From positions 2,542,001 to 2,606,000 of the forward strand of contig OZ004595.1 in the NCBI GenBank assembly GCA_963924555.1: a stretch of 64,000 bases of DNA, given 5' to 3'. Shown piece after piece: positions 11,140 to 22,912 of this stretch. The first letter of the stretch is position 1. The number at the start of each line of letters is the position of its first letter. A model generated the notes under the pieces. That model saw nothing but the letters and a program-made list of their open reading frames with translations. It ran no database searches and was not told the origin of the DNA. The position numbers and the translations under genes are program-made. Source of the stretch: Crambe crambe. Lineage: Eukaryota > Porifera > Demospongiae > Poecilosclerida > Crambeidae.

Positions 11140-14100
11140 ATGCAGCACTCCCTTCAGTTACTCTTCATTGTGGCCCTCTCTTACTGTGGACTAAGCAGTA
11201 GTGTACTACGGGCGACTTACTGTGTTCTCCCATTCCCAAGTAACAAAGATTGCAATAAAACGTGTCAAGAGTGTGCTTCATTAGCTGTGTACTCCACCCT
11301 GAACATAAGCGATGATTCCTCTTTTTTATTCTATCCTGGAGTTCATTATTTAAATCAGACCTGGATGATACAAAATGTTCACAACGTGTCCTTTGATGCC
11401 AAAGGAAGTGTCACCATTAAATGCTCGACCTCGACTGCTAATGCTGGGCTGTACTTCTTAAATGTCACAGGAATCAGTATCGATGGAATTGAAATTCTAC
11501 ACTGTGGCTTAAGTAAACACATCAATCATCATGAGTACAATACAGCAATAATCATCCAGAATGGCAAGGATGTCATGATGAATGCTCTCAAAGTCAGTGA
11601 CTCATTTTCTGGTGGAATGACTCTTTTAAATGTTGTGGGTGATATTAATATCAATGGGTCAACGTTTCTCAACAACACACTAGTAAATACTACACAAGGT
11701 AATTTCATTGTGTACAATGACTGTAGAGGTACTTCCACCTTGAACATTGCCAACACTCTATTCCAGAATAACTCGTACAGTTTTTCATGTACGAATAAGG
11801 ACTATCCGGCTGCTGGACTTACATTGATTATTAAATGCAATGGCTTGGTGATGAATTTCTCTAATTTAACCTTCACAAGAAATAGAGGGTGTCACGGCGG
11901 TAATTTGGCTCTAATCTGTTTTGGTGCGTACCAATTAAAAAATACGAATATCACCATAGACAATAGCTTGATAGAGCATGGAGAAGGAGTCATTGGTGGT
12001 GGAATATACATTCTACTTGCTAACTCAAAACCTTATTTCGGCTATGGCAGTGGATTGATAATAATAATCAAAAATTCAGTCTTCAAGAACAACGGAGCTA
12101 ACTATGTAGGTGGTGCAATCTATATCAAGAGTTTTGAAGTTCTGAAATACTCTGATGGTAGCAGGGCTGTCAATGTTACGATTGAAGGATGTCACTTTGA
12201 AGGAAACTACTTGAGTGGCTATGGCAATAGTGATGGCTTAGCACTGCATTTATCCGCATTTATTACAAGGAGATATGAGCAACATCATGAACCCCAACTG
12301 AAACTTACTCTTTCTTCTTCCAATTTCACAAAACATACCAATAATTTGACTAGCTCTGTGATCCTCGTTCGAGCATGTCATTTTTTCAAGATCAGTAGCA
12401 TCAATATAACATATAATAATTGTACTGGTCTGATGGCAATAACAAGCAATATTCTTGTATCTGGAAATGTTCATATCAGCCGAAATCATGCATATAGTGG
12501 CGGGGGGATATCATTAAGTTCTGGATCAACCATTTACTTTCAAAAATATACTACGCTGTACATAATAAGAAATTCAGCGAAGCATACAGGTGGAGGGATA
12601 TATATTGAAACAGATAGTGTTGCCGAAAGACCTCCATGCTTTTTTCAACTCGACTCTGAAGCCTACGAAAATGAATCTCTGAGAGACATAAGAGCTGTTG
12701 TGAGAAATAATACAGCAGATTTTGCTGGTGACAATATCTATGGAGGCTCAATAGAGAACTGTTATTTGATTCAAAGTCCACATTATGATAATACATTTTT
12801 GTTCAAAAAAATATTTTCCATATATTACAACAGTTACTCACCGAAATATAATTCATCTATCACCTCCTTTCCCAAGAAAGTTTGCCCGTTTAATAGAACT
12901 ACAAGAAGAATTCAAAATTGCACTGGCCAAAGGAATTACGCTATCAGTCAAGTTCAAGTTCATCCTGGACAGGCATTTAGAATCGAAGCAGCTATAGTTG
13001 GCCAGATGAATGGAATAGTTCCAGGTACAGTGTACGCTACACTGTTCCCTACACTGTACACTTTACATCTACATAGAGGTGAAAGTGTGCAGAAGATACC
13101 TTCAAAAGAAAAGAAAATGTTATCTTATACAGTTTACTCAGTCAAAGAAAATATCAATGCCACTATGTACCTAACAGTTGTTGAAGCACGTTTCAACAAA
13201 CTCATTATTCCCATCCATATAAAATCATGTCCATTGGGTTATTCCTTGAAATCTGAAAAGGGTAGTACTGAACATTACTGCAACTGTGACAAATTTAAAC
13301 AGTTGTCACACTATCCAACTAGAATTAAATGCTACAAAAATAAGAGGGTTGGCATACTCTATCATCCACCAATGTGGATAGGAGTAATAAGAAATGGAGA
13401 TAAACAACATCTTGCTATTTCCAACCTTTGTCCACGTGATTATTGCTATTCATCCAAAGTGTTTCTCAATTTAAAAAATATCACTGAAAAGGATTACATC
13501 AATGACATTCAATGTTACTACAATCGCACTGGGATATTGTGTGGTAGTTGCAAGAATGGAGCAAGCCTTTTACTTGGAACTCCTGGATGTAGAAAAGATT
13601 GCACTAATCTTTCACTCCTCTTACTCATCGTATTTGCCTTTGCAGGAGCTTTTCTTATCTTCATAATCACACTTTTAAACTTAACTGTTTCCATGGGTAC
13701 AGTCAATGGACTCATATTTTATGCCAACATTCTTCAAATATTCACCTTCATTCTATTTGACGATGATCAGATACTCAGCTACGTTTTGAAAGTATTTATA
13801 GCTTGGCTAAATTTAGATTTCGGTATTACAACTTGCTTCTTTGAAGGAATGGATGGTTTTTCTAAAGCACTATTGCAATTTGTATTCCCCGTCTACATTT
13901 GGATGATTGCTGGAACGATCATCATCCTCAGTAGACGATACACCACAGCGATGAATCTGCTTGGCCAAAATAGTATCAAAATCTTGGCTACAGTTATTCT
14001 GTTATCTTATTCTAAAACAATTCATGCAGTAATGGATGCTCTGCACTTCACTGTCTTGAAGTCAACAGACACTCTAGAAAATCCCACACGTTGGACAATC

Positions 14101-14748
14101 AATGGCAGTTTAGTATATTTGGGGAGCAAACATATTGTAATATTTCTCATTGGTGTACTCTTTGGAATACTTTCATTGCCCTTTATGATCATCTTTCTGT
14201 GTATCTGCCATCTTCCACGTTTCTCCAACTGGCCTTTTTTCTCCTGGATTAACACTCTAAATCCTTTTTTCGATTGCTATACAGGTCCTTTCACTAATAG
14301 AGGTCGTTTTTGGACTGGACTGTTACTTCTTGCTCGTATTTTTATCCTAGCTATTTATTCCTGCAATAACACAGGTTCTGATATCATAACGATGTCAAGT
14401 ACTGTGATGGTCTGCATCTTTCTAATGTTTGTAGCCTTAACTCTGCCTCGAGGATTATACAAAAAATATCATCTTAACATCATTGAATATTTTTTCCTCA
14501 TCAACCTTGGGCTGCTTTTTTCAGGCTTGATTTGCACAACTTATTACGATGCTCCAACTGCTCAAAAATGGTTGATACGCACATTTATCGGACTTTCTTT
14601 CATTGCCTTTACTCTCATAATCATATATCATATTGGCATCAAGTTTCGCTGTCATATGCAAAGGATACAATTTTTCAGAAATAACAGAATGATGCATTAT
14701 CCAGACACTAGTGAAGAATATGAACCCTTAATTTCTCATACTGATTAA
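11140..14748 (+). CDS. Beta-helix ectodomain multi-membrane protein
   Basis: A single-exon protein of 1,202 residues. The ATG at 11140 is chosen because it opens a clear signal peptide (MQHSLQLLFIVALSYCGLSS). Residues ~25-560 carry repeated, Asn-rich short strands with GGG/GGA turns (GVIGGGIYI, YVGGAIYI, HTGGGIYIE), the pattern of right-handed parallel beta-helix repeats, with many N-X-S/T sites. Residues ~700-830 are cysteine-rich (CPLGYS, CNC, CPRDYC, GILCGSCKNG). From ~835 there are about eight to nine hydrophobic helices (LLLLIVFAFAGAFLIFIITL onward) and a short cytoplasmic end (residues ~1170-1202). The membrane half matches the broken copies nearby (NGLIFYANI against NGIVFALQC; LNLDFG against VNLDFF; GPFTNRGRFW...LLLARIFIL against GSYKIEPYD...LLLRFLFLI). 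Function unknown: perhaps a surface receptor or adhesion protein. Beta-helix repeats often bind sugars, which is inference here. No frame break seen. Confidence 0.85.
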   Translation: MQHSLQLLFIVALSYCGLSSSVLRATYCVLPFPSNKDCNKTCQECASLAVYSTLNISDDSSFLFYPGVHYLNQTWMIQNVHNVSFDAKGSVTIKCSTSTANAGLYFLNVTGISIDGIEILHCGLSKHINHHEYNTAIIIQNGKDVMMNALKVSDSFSGGMTLLNVVGDININGSTFLNNTLVNTTQGNFIVYNDCRGTSTLNIANTLFQNNSYSFSCTNKDYPAAGLTLIIKCNGLVMNFSNLTFTRNRGCHGGNLALICFGAYQLKNTNITIDNSLIEHGEGVIGGGIYILLANSKPYFGYGSGLIIIIKNSVFKNNGANYVGGAIYIKSFEVLKYSDGSRAVNVTIEGCHFEGNYLSGYGNSDGLALHLSAFITRRYEQHHEPQLKLTLSSSNFTKHTNNLTSSVILVRACHFFKISSINITYNNCTGLMAITSNILVSGNVHISRNHAYSGGGISLSSGSTIYFQKYTTLYIIRNSAKHTGGGIYIETDSVAERPPCFFQLDSEAYENESLRDIRAVVRNNTADFAGDNIYGGSIENCYLIQSPHYDNTFLFKKIFSIYYNSYSPKYNSSITSFPKKVCPFNRTTRRIQNCTGQRNYAISQVQVHPGQAFRIEAAIVGQMNGIVPGTVYATLFPTLYTLHLHRGESVQKIPSKEKKMLSYTVYSVKENINATMYLTVVEARFNKLIIPIHIKSCPLGYSLKSEKGSTEHYCNCDKFKQLSHYPTRIKCYKNKRVGILYHPPMWIGVIRNGDKQHLAISNLCPRDYCYSSKVFLNLKNITEKDYINDIQCYYNRTGILCGSCKNGASLLLGTPGCRKDCTNLSLLLLIVFAFAGAFLIFIITLLNLTVSMGTVNGLIFYANILQIFTFILFDDDQILSYVLKVFIAWLNLDFGITTCFFEGMDGFSKALLQFVFPVYIWMIAGTIIILSRRYTTAMNLLGQNSIKILATVILLSYSKTIHAVMDALHFTVLKSTDTLENPTRWTINGSLVYLGSKHIVIFLIGVLFGILSLPFMIIFLCICHLPRFSNWPFFSWINTLNPFFDCYTGPFTNRGRFWTGLLLLARIFILAIYSCNNTGSDIITMSSTVMVCIFLMFVALTLPRGLYKKYHLNIIEYFFLINLGLLFSGLICTTYYDAPTAQKWLIRTFIGLSFIAFTLIIIYHIGIKFRCHMQRIQFFRNNRMMHYPDTSEEYEPLISHTD

Positions 14749-15559
14749 GCTAGTAACATTATGATCCTTTCATTAGATATGTAGAATGTTCGTTCAGTAG
14801 CTAACAGTTTTAATCATGGCCCAAACAACTGCATGATTTAAGAGCCTGTGGTCATCACCAGTTTTAGATGTCAGGACTTTCCTATAGGTATATTAGGTAT
14901 CAATAGATAGCTAGTTAGGTTATTTCAGTTATTTGTTAGTTGTCATCTGTTGTCAATATATATATTGTATTATTGCTACTTCTGTGTGCTATCGCATGTA
15001 CGTAAGCAAGGTTTCCATGCTAATGTAATCAAATAATTCCTGTTGTATAATGTTACCATCATCATGTTGGATGCAGACTGGATGAAGGCAGAAGTCATGC
15101 AGGATACACATCACGAAGGAAATTCAAATTAAGTATCTAAGTAGCTATAATGCTGAATAACCTACAGGTGTTATGGCATCCATATTCCATTTTTTGCACC
15201 ATACATAGGTGATAATAAGCACTGCAATATGAATGTAATCCCATTGAGATGACTTGATGCAACACTGATCCACATAATCACCAAAGGCGACTGTTAGAGG
15301 TAGCAGTACCTATGTGTTCAAATTAACAGAATTGATGAAACCCCATACTATACATTTAACCCTTAGATGCACAGCTCTAGATCATTAGTAGTGATAATTG
15401 AGATGTAGCCATGGCAAAATTCTAATTATATGGAAATAACGATTATGAGGATATGAATTTAAAACTGTTCAAGACAACTAAATTTGTTAGTATCAATGAT
15501 AAAATCTGCTAAATCAATGTACATGCATTTTCATGGCTTGCTAGCTAGCTCTATGACTG
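14749..15559. other. Downstream region and diverged family remnants
   Basis: No gene. 15090-15330 contains diverged pieces of the membrane family in reverse orientation (CATTGAGATGACTTGATGCA, matching 19275-19295). From about 15050 onward the sequence is paralogous to 17580 onward, so this is the edge of a segmental duplication. Confidence 0.5.
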
Positions 15560-16680
15560 CCTGGAACTCAGCAGAGCCAAAAGATCATAAGCAACTGATA
15601 GTATCTTAGTGCTGTAAAGTGGCAAATGCTTCGATAAGGGATGTTCGTATGTTCCACTGCCTTTGGTAACATGTGAGAAGATACTTGAAAGGCTACCATG
15701 CCAATTTGATGAAATGATAATTTCTATCATACAATGTCAGGAACACATAAATGATGAAGATTAAAATGAAAGGATACAAGGCTACTATATAATCCAGAAA
15801 AAGAATGTGGATAATATTCAATTGTGGATGGAGGCAGAAGCTGGGATACACGCCACGAAAGAAATCTAAATTTACTACACCAAAAAATTATGGAGAAGAG
15901 TATTTTAGAAAGGATGTTATGGAGAAAAGAAAAAGCACTAGCATTAAAGCAGCTTTCAAATATTCGTTGCATAAGTGGTGATAATAAACACTGCAATGCA
16001 AATATAAGATGACTTGATGCAACACTGATCCTCAGAATCACCACAAGGAAATAAAAGACTGTCAGTGGTAGCAAAGCCACTGCGAAATATTTCAGCCAAT
16101 TTTTTGTACCCATAGTCTGTGCAAGGTACACAGATGGTGTATTGATAGGAGTATCATATTGAGGTTTGCATCAACCACAAAAACGTCCTTCACGATGTGT
16201 ATCTGCATATGAAGTTGATGGGTTGCATACAGCTTCATTAAACAATGTTCCATTTGATATGGAATATCTCTCAATAGGATAGAACAGACTAGAGTCTCCA
16301 GTATAAAAACATGTTACCAAGCTAGTTCCCATAACAGATTTTTTAGTTTCCTGGTCCCAATAAATGCAGTAGCAAGTAAGATTGTTTTCATTGCATTTCA
16401 CAACTCCAATCTTGTCAATCCCACATGGATATTCACCAGCAGCATCAGGGATCGATTGTGACCATCTACTTCCGAACCATCTTTTTCAATAGAAGCATTC
16501 ACAAGCACTAAACTGCATAATATCAAATAAAGTAAGAGATTCATGAAAAGACATGCCATTGCTCTGCAATGTGATTTGATGTTGAACTGAGAGCTATTAG
16601 TTATGTTATAGGTAGTTATATCCAATCAAAGCTACACAATAGCTATTATTATAACTAATTGAAAGTGTACATTTCACACA
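15050..16680. repeat. Segmental duplication, copy 1 (copy 2 at 17580-19940)
   Basis: Stretches of 15050-15560 recur in order at 17580-18110, for example TTAACCCTTAGATGCACAGC and GATTTAGCAGATTTTATCA-like text. The gene copies and their upstream text (TATATCCAATCAAAGCTACA) also match (16618 and 19873). Copy 1 lost most of the C-terminal half of its gene. Confidence 0.7.
15560..16559 (-). pseudogene. Multi-membrane protein, internally deleted copy (F2)
   Basis: ATG at 16559 opens the family signal peptide (MACLFMNLLLYLILCSLVLV). The cysteine-rich ectodomain (CYCIYWDQ, REGRFCG) and the first membrane segment (LKYFAVALLPLTVFYFLVV) are recognisable. Relative to 18079-19814 there are small frame changes (near 16190, 16390, 16455) and a large loss removing most of the C-terminal membrane half, so text near 15560-15700 jumps almost to the gene end. 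Clearly a pseudogene. Confidence 0.75.
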
Positions 16681-17036
16681 AATTAGCTAGCTATATGTGT
16701 GTCCATTGTGTAAAGGTGTGCACAATTCAATTCTGTTTTTACAGTGTAGATTATATGCATTCAATAATGGATACAATAAGCTAATCATACTGAATTTCCG
16801 CATCAATATTGAAACTGTTATGGGTAATTGCATGTAGTCTATAGCAACATGCTTTTTAGCTGGCTGACTACAGTTTAAGTTCCATTCACCTATTTTAAAG
16901 AGGTGAAGTTCTTGAACTGCCTATAGTTATCTCGACTCAAACCCACTGCAAAATACTTTAATCAGTTCTTGTAGCCATAGTTCTCACATTTTATGCAGCT
17001 GATATAGGAGTATGTGGCTAGTCCATGGCTATGTCA
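16626..17036. other. Intergenic with a diverged family fragment
   Basis: 16930-17030 matches the minus-strand family text for the ICVPCTDYGYKNW segment at low identity. A MITE begins at 17037 and interrupts it. The remainder is AT-rich with nothing supported. Confidence 0.4.
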
Positions 17037-17232
17037 GGGGTGTATCCATGGTCCGGTGTTCTTGTGCGCAGATGGCCATGCCAACTTTTGTTTTTTAATC
17101 AGTAAAGAAATGCTAGTGCAGTAGTGTGAATTTTGCAAAAATGGATGATTAAGGTGTGTGATGTTTCGTAGGTGGGATAATAATAGTGATCCGGTGAAAA
17201 CCGGACCAACCAGAGTGGTGGATACACCCCTG
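17037..17232. mobile_element. MITE with CAGGGGTGTATCCA termini
   Basis: Terminal inverted repeats CAGGGGTGTATCCA (17037-17050) and TGGATACACCCCTG (17219-17232), plus an internal CCGGT pair. It sits within a diverged membrane-family fragment that resumes at 17233. The right part recurs at about 22330-22450 with the same neighbouring fragment. I could not fix the target duplication. Confidence 0.7.
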
Positions 17233-18078
17233 CATATATTTCTGCATAACATCCTTCACGATGTGTATTGATGTACTGTACCTATGCATGAATAATTATT
17301 AACTGCATACAGCACATCATTGAACAGTGTTCCATTCACAGAGTACCTTAATTTCTATTGGATAAAATACACTGGAGTGCCTTGTGCAGTAACATGCCGC
17401 AGTTTCCGATGATCGATTTATCATGGATCATAATTATGATCCAATAATTATTTTAATTTGTTATGACTGATGTTTATCATTATTGTGGCAGCAAAGCAGA
17501 TGTTTTTATTTACTGGGCTAGACTGCTTATATGTATTAATAATTATTCCTGTTGTAGCTATTAATAATGATTGTTACCATCATCTATCATGTTGGATGGA
17601 GACGGGTAGATGATATTTAATTGTGGATGAAGGCAGAAGTGATGCAGGATACACATCACGAAAGAAATTCAAATTAAGTGTCTAAGTAAACTAATGCTGA
17701 ATAACCTATATATGCCATATCCATATATTATTTTTTGCACCATACAAAGCACTGCAACATGAATGTAATCCCATTGAGATGACACTGATCCACATAATCA
17801 CCACAAGGAGATAAAATTGACTGTTAGAGGTAGTAGTGAAGCCCCATACTATAGCAATATTTAACCCTTAGATGCACAGCTCTCTTGATATAGATCATTA
17901 GTTGTGATAATTAAGATGTAGCCATGGCAACAACATGGAAATAACAATTATGAGGATATGAATTAAAAAAGAAAGCTAAACTGTTCAAGACAACTAAATT
18001 TAATTGTATCAATGATAAAATCTGCTAAATCAATGTACATGCATTTTCATGGCTTGCTATGCATATAGCTAGCTAGCT
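17233..18078. other. Family remnants and a shared repeat
   Basis: 17233-17410 continues the diverged membrane-family fragment. 17436-17535 (AATTATTTTAATTTGTTATG and following) recurs at 27165-27256, so it is a dispersed repeat. 17580-18078 is the flank of the segmental duplication. No gene. Confidence 0.5.
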
Positions 18079-19940
18079 CTATGACTGCCTGGAACTCAGC
18101 AGAGGAGGAAAATTACATGGATGGAACTGTCTCTCACTTCTCTCAAATGCTTCGAAGGACCTTGGCAATGAACACGATGATCTACGATTCCTTATCTTCA
18201 GGAATAACTTCTTAAGTATTTGGTGGAATGTGAACCAAGAAAATATTAAGATGAGGTAGAGGATGATAAGTGTTACAGAAAGTGTTACAAGAACTTTTGC
18301 TGCAGTTAGCCAGTGTGTATCAAGGTACGAGGCTAGTACATCAGCTGTGAATGTCACTAGAAGTAATGCAACCAAAAGCATAAAAGATATATCTAACCTA
18401 TTTTGAGAACTTTTCTTGTATGGCTGAAAAAGGGCAAATATAAGAGCACTTAGTAACATAGTGATAGCTAGTGTGGGAATGACAACCGAAGAGGGCATGA
18501 GTTCAGTTATTATCAAGAATAAGAAACGCAAGAGGAGGTAAAATGCTGAGAAGTACCTCAGGTCATAAGGCTCTATCTTGTAGCTACCTTGGAAGGCATC
18601 CATGAAGATATATAGCGCCTGGCATCTCCACCCCAAGCAGTTCAGACATCTCTGGAAGCAGTGACAAGGGTAGAGGATTAGTAGGAGGAAAGGGAGAAAC
18701 ACGAATACAAAGCCAATCAATAATGCAAGCACAGCAAATGGAAGATGATCATGTCCGAAATACTCGATATTGGCATCATACAATAGGAATTTCTTCTTGA
18801 TCTCTGTCCCCATCTCATCATAGGCTATAGTGAAAGCCAAGAGATCAAAAGAAACAGATAGTATCTTAGTGCTGGAAAGCAGGATGAAAGTGGCGAATGT
18901 TTCGATGAGGGACGTTCGTATGTTCCACTGCCTTTGGAAACATCCAAGAAGATACTTGAAAGGCTTCCATGCCAATTTGAGGCAACGATAATTTCTGTCA
19001 TGCAATGATAGCAACACATAAGTGATGAAGATTAAAATGAAAGGATACAAGGCTACTATATAGTCCAGAAAAAGAATGTGGATTATATTCAATCGTGGAT
19101 GGAGGCAGAAGCTAGGATACACACCACGAAAGAAATCTAAATTTACTACACCAAATATAGAGAGGAGTATTTTAGAAAGGATGTTATGGAGAAAAGAAAA
19201 AGCACTAGCATCTAAGCAGCTTTCAAATATTCGTTGCATTAGTGGTGATACTAAGCACTGCAATGCAAATATGATCCCATTGAGATGACTTGATGCAACA
19301 CTGATCCTCAGAATCACCACAAGGAAATAAAAGACTGTCAGTGGTAGCAAAGCCACTGTGAAATACTTCAGCCAGTTTTTGTACCCATAGTCTGTGCAAG
19401 GTACACAGATGGTGTATTGATAGGAGTATGCTGCCAGTCCATATTAAGGTTTGCATCGACCACAGAAACGTCCTTCACGATGTGTATCTACATATGAAGT
19501 TGATAGGCTGCATACAGCTTAGGGTCTCCAGTATAAAAACATGTTATCAAGCTAGTTCCGACGACAGATTTATTAGTGTCCTGGTCCCAATAAATGCAGT
19601 AGCAAGCATGGATTTTAAGATATTTATCATTTTCATTGCATTTCACAACTCCAATCTTGTCAATCCCACATAGATATTCACCAGCAGCATCAGGGATCCA
19701 TTGTGACCAAATTTTACGATTTACTTCCGAGCCATCTCTTTCGATAGAAGCATTCACAAGCACTAAATTGCATAATATCAAACAAATTAAGTAGTCCATG
19801 AAAAGACATGCCATTGCTCTGCAGTGCAATTTCATGATGAACCGAGAGCTATTAGTTATGTTATAGGTAGTTATATCCAATCAAAGCTACACAGTTGCTA
19901 TTAGCTATTATGGCTAATTGAAAGTGTATACATTTCACAC
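17580..19940. repeat. Segmental duplication, copy 2
   Basis: Paralogous to 15050-16680, including the downstream flank, the membrane-protein gene and the upstream text. Longer than copy 1 because copy 1 lost part of its gene. Confidence 0.7.
18079..19814 (-). pseudogene. Multi-membrane protein, best-kept family copy (F3)
   Basis: The ATG at 19814 opens a signal peptide (MACLFMDYLICLILCNLVLV) and a cysteine-rich ectodomain with HACYCIYWDQ. The C-terminal 440 or so residues (19443-18079) are open and hold about seven to eight hydrophobic helices, MDAFQGSYKIEPYDLRYFSA and a charged Ser-rich tail. Two lesions spoil the N-terminal half against the 2817-4568 copy. About 60 nt are missing near 19520, shifting the frame. 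A stop (TAA at about 19444-19446) replaces a Gln codon in the KPQYG motif. The C-terminal part could in principle still be expressed from an internal start, which is unproven. Allelic or assembly error at the stop is possible. Confidence 0.75.
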
Positions 19941-21846
19941 AAAGCTGTGTGCATAGTGTAAAGGGACATTTTGATGTGCACAATTCTGTTTTTACAGTGT
20001 AGATTAAAACTCAGTCAACACAAACAAGTTATATACGTAACAGTAAGTTCTAATAGATACCAAAATAATTCTTCTACGTTCATTAATTTTAGTTCAACAA
20101 ATTCTTTTGCTACTTGGTAAACTTCAATTTTGTCTGTCATATCTTTATGAGTGATTTTCGTTAATCAGAGAGTGTGGTAGCACTCTCTAAGTAGGGATGG
20201 CAGGTCAAAGTCCATAGGACTGTATAAACTAAAAACTCTTCTTTCTCTTCTACCCTTACTCTACAGGTTCTCAGAAGGCTACAGAGAATCATTACACCTA
20301 CACAGTAGAGACAAGAATGTTCAAAAATCTAAAATTTATTCGCTAACATACGAAAAAACGACATCTAAAATTGACTTTTGTTCAGTTTCTTCATAATAAT
20401 TAAGATCAGCGTACTGACTTACTGGCTGCAGCTATGACATTGAAATTGTTGTGATCTACTCTAGCGCTACTTCCAGGCGTGCCTTTTGCTATTTGTTAAA
20501 ACTAAAAAGGCTTTATTCCAGAAAAAAGGCACGATTCCAGCTGTGTACTATTATAGCCTATAGGCCTACTCCATATAATGCACACTCTGTGCTGCCGACC
20601 ATTACCTACTTCATCTATTCTATAAGGTGAGTTGATAGCTGGAGTATCTTTAGTTAAAAGTCTACGACGGCTTTATGCATTACCTAGCTGCTTCAGTCTT
20701 ACCTGCATGCTTAATCATATCTGTGCAGTTCTCCAAGCAGTAGCTAGTACAGACACTGCTAGCTAGCTCAACAGTATTGAATGCTTTATAGATTATTCAA
20801 AATAAAATATCTCATCAGTTATCTGCTCAATATCCACGAACACAGTGTGCGCAGAGGGTTAGCACTTCAGCGCTTTTCATTATAGCACTGCCCATTTGTA
20901 CTGCAGATGCTCATCCCCCATACTCTCCTCCCTCAAGCAAGACAACCAAATCTCAGCAGCCATTAGTAATGATTGGTTTAGCTAGTTATTCTGATCAGAC
21001 TGTGTTCTACAATAAAGCTTTTATGCTGCAGTCGCTCCTTCAAGGTGGTCATACTCTCCTCCCTCAAGACAACAAAACTTCAGCTATAGGCTACAAAGAA
21101 AAAAAAGGAGATAAATTCATTACAAAATACCCTGAAAGTGTTCAATGAATTGTCATAGCTATAGCTAAATATAATTACAAAGAAAAAGAATGGAAATAAG
21201 TGAGTGCAAAAAATTTGGGATGGCTCCAAAATTTATCACTGCAGCATGACAGTTTGCAAGTTATCTGCAGACTGGCTAAGCATCAAGTGGGCACAGTTTC
21301 CCTAAAAAGGGTGTGGTTAGGCAAAGTGGGCACGGTCGGGTAAAACATTTTTTTTTCCACGCGCAAGCACGCGAACATCCTGGATCCACCACTGTTGATT
21401 GCTTAGCTAGCTATCTATTCTGGCCAGATGGCCACTCCTCAGTATAGATGCTCATCCTACATGGCTGTACATATAGCTAGTCTGCTCAGTTTAGGCCACT
21501 ATTTGTTGATCATAAGTTTCTCATCAGATGGTTTTGCTCAGACTGATGCGGGCGGGCGGCATAGTATAAGCCATTATGTCATTATTTTGATAGTTCTATT
21601 CAGTCATTTTCTTGGCAGTCAGAAGTGATGCGGTATAGAAATTCAATTATAATGGCCAAATCCTGTAGGTAGAGTAAACTAATGCGGTCGGGAGATGAGA
21701 AACTTGTAATCAACCAATAGTGGCCTTATCATGCCAGTGTGTGCACCTCCAACTACACAAATTTCGTTAATAATCTTCCACATCCAGTGTTACGTACTTA
21801 CAAAAGATGAATTTCTATAATTACAAAGAAAAAGAATGGAAACAAG
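19941..21846. other. Repeat-rich intergenic stretch
   Basis: No gene found on either strand. 20165-20205 (AGAGAGTGTGGTAGCACTCT) matches the inner end of the inverted arms at 24190-24216 and 25819-25855, so it is another copy of that terminus. 21240-21400 resembles a MITE end (CATCCTGGATCCACCACTG). The rest is AT-rich. Confidence 0.45.
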
Positions 21847-22204
21847 TGAGCGCAAAAAATTTCTTCTAAATAAAAAGTGAAGTAGAGATAGGCATTCCTA
21901 TCACTCCTAGCCCTCCTAATTTCAATAACCACGCCTCCCAACTTAAATCCCTACTCTTCACTCCCCCTTCAGCAGGCACAGGAGTGAAGTAGGAATAGTA
22001 GTTTTGTAATAATATTATTGCTGTGATTCTTGAGTTTGGTGATGGGTACGGGTAAGGGGTTACTTGACTCACTTATTGCTGAAGGGGGAGTGAAGAGTAG
22101 GGATTTAAGTTGGGAGGTGTGGTTATTGAAATTAGGAGGGCTAGGAGTGATAGGAATGCCTATCCCTACTTCACTTTTTATTTAGAAGAAATTTTTTGCG
22201 CTCA
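21847..22204. mobile_element. Foldback element, ~125-bp arms
   Basis: The left arm (21847-21975) and right arm (22078-22204) are near-perfect reverse complements, from TGAGCGCAAAAAATTTC inward to CTTCAGCA/TGCTGAAG. The loop contains TGAGTTTGGTGATGGGTA, which recurs near 5290. Probably a non-autonomous DNA transposon able to form a long hairpin. Confidence 0.85.
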
Positions 22205-22630
22205 TTGTCAATAGAGTTGAAAATGTTTCACTTTGCACATGCAGTCATGTATAATTGTCTCCTACAATGACAAATATTAAATCTGGGGGGGGGGGGGGCC
22301 ATGGCCCCCTGGCCCCCCAGGTTCCTCCGCCTATGTGCTAGTGTGAATTTTGCAAAAACGGATGATTAAGGTGTATGATGTTTCGTAGGTGGGATAATAA
22401 TAGTGATCCGGTGAAAACAGGACCGACCAGAGTGGTGGATACACCCCTGCATATGTTTCTGCATTGACCATAGAAACACCCTCCACGATGTGTATCGATG
22501 TACTGTATGCAATAACTACAGCTCATTATTGAACAGTGTTCCATTCACAGAGTAAGCTTACCTCAATCTCTATTGGACACTGAAGTGCCTTGTGCAGTAA
22601 CATGCAGTTTCATGACGATGGCAGATAATA
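22205..22630. other. MITE end plus membrane-family fragment
   Basis: 22285-22335 is a GC-rich transposon end with a G run. 22338-22450 repeats the 17100-17232 MITE segment. 22451-22610 repeats the adjoining diverged membrane-family fragment. Nothing intact. Confidence 0.5.
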
Positions 22631-22912
22631 TAAGGGAAAAAGCATTTCGTGAAATGAAAAAAGATGTAGGGATGACCACTGCTCAAAAAAGTAAGGAAAC
22701 AAGAAGGATGGAATCTTTGTTCTGTATATCCAGCCAACAATCCCTACATATACGTCGGGTAGCTTCAGATTATAGTGTAGTAATGTACGTACATGTAGGG
22801 ATTGTTGGCTGGATATACAGAACAAAGATTCCATCCTTCTTGTTTCCTTACTTTTTTGAGCAGTGGTCATCCCTACATCTTTTTTCATTTCACGAAATGC
22901 TTTTTCCCTTAC
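22631..22912. mobile_element. Palindromic MITE, full copy
   Basis: Each half contains AAAAGATGTAGGGATGACCA and GTTCTGTATATCC or the complement; the ends are TAAGGGAAAAAGC and GCTTTTTCCCTTA. Three copies are present in this window. Confidence 0.85.
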
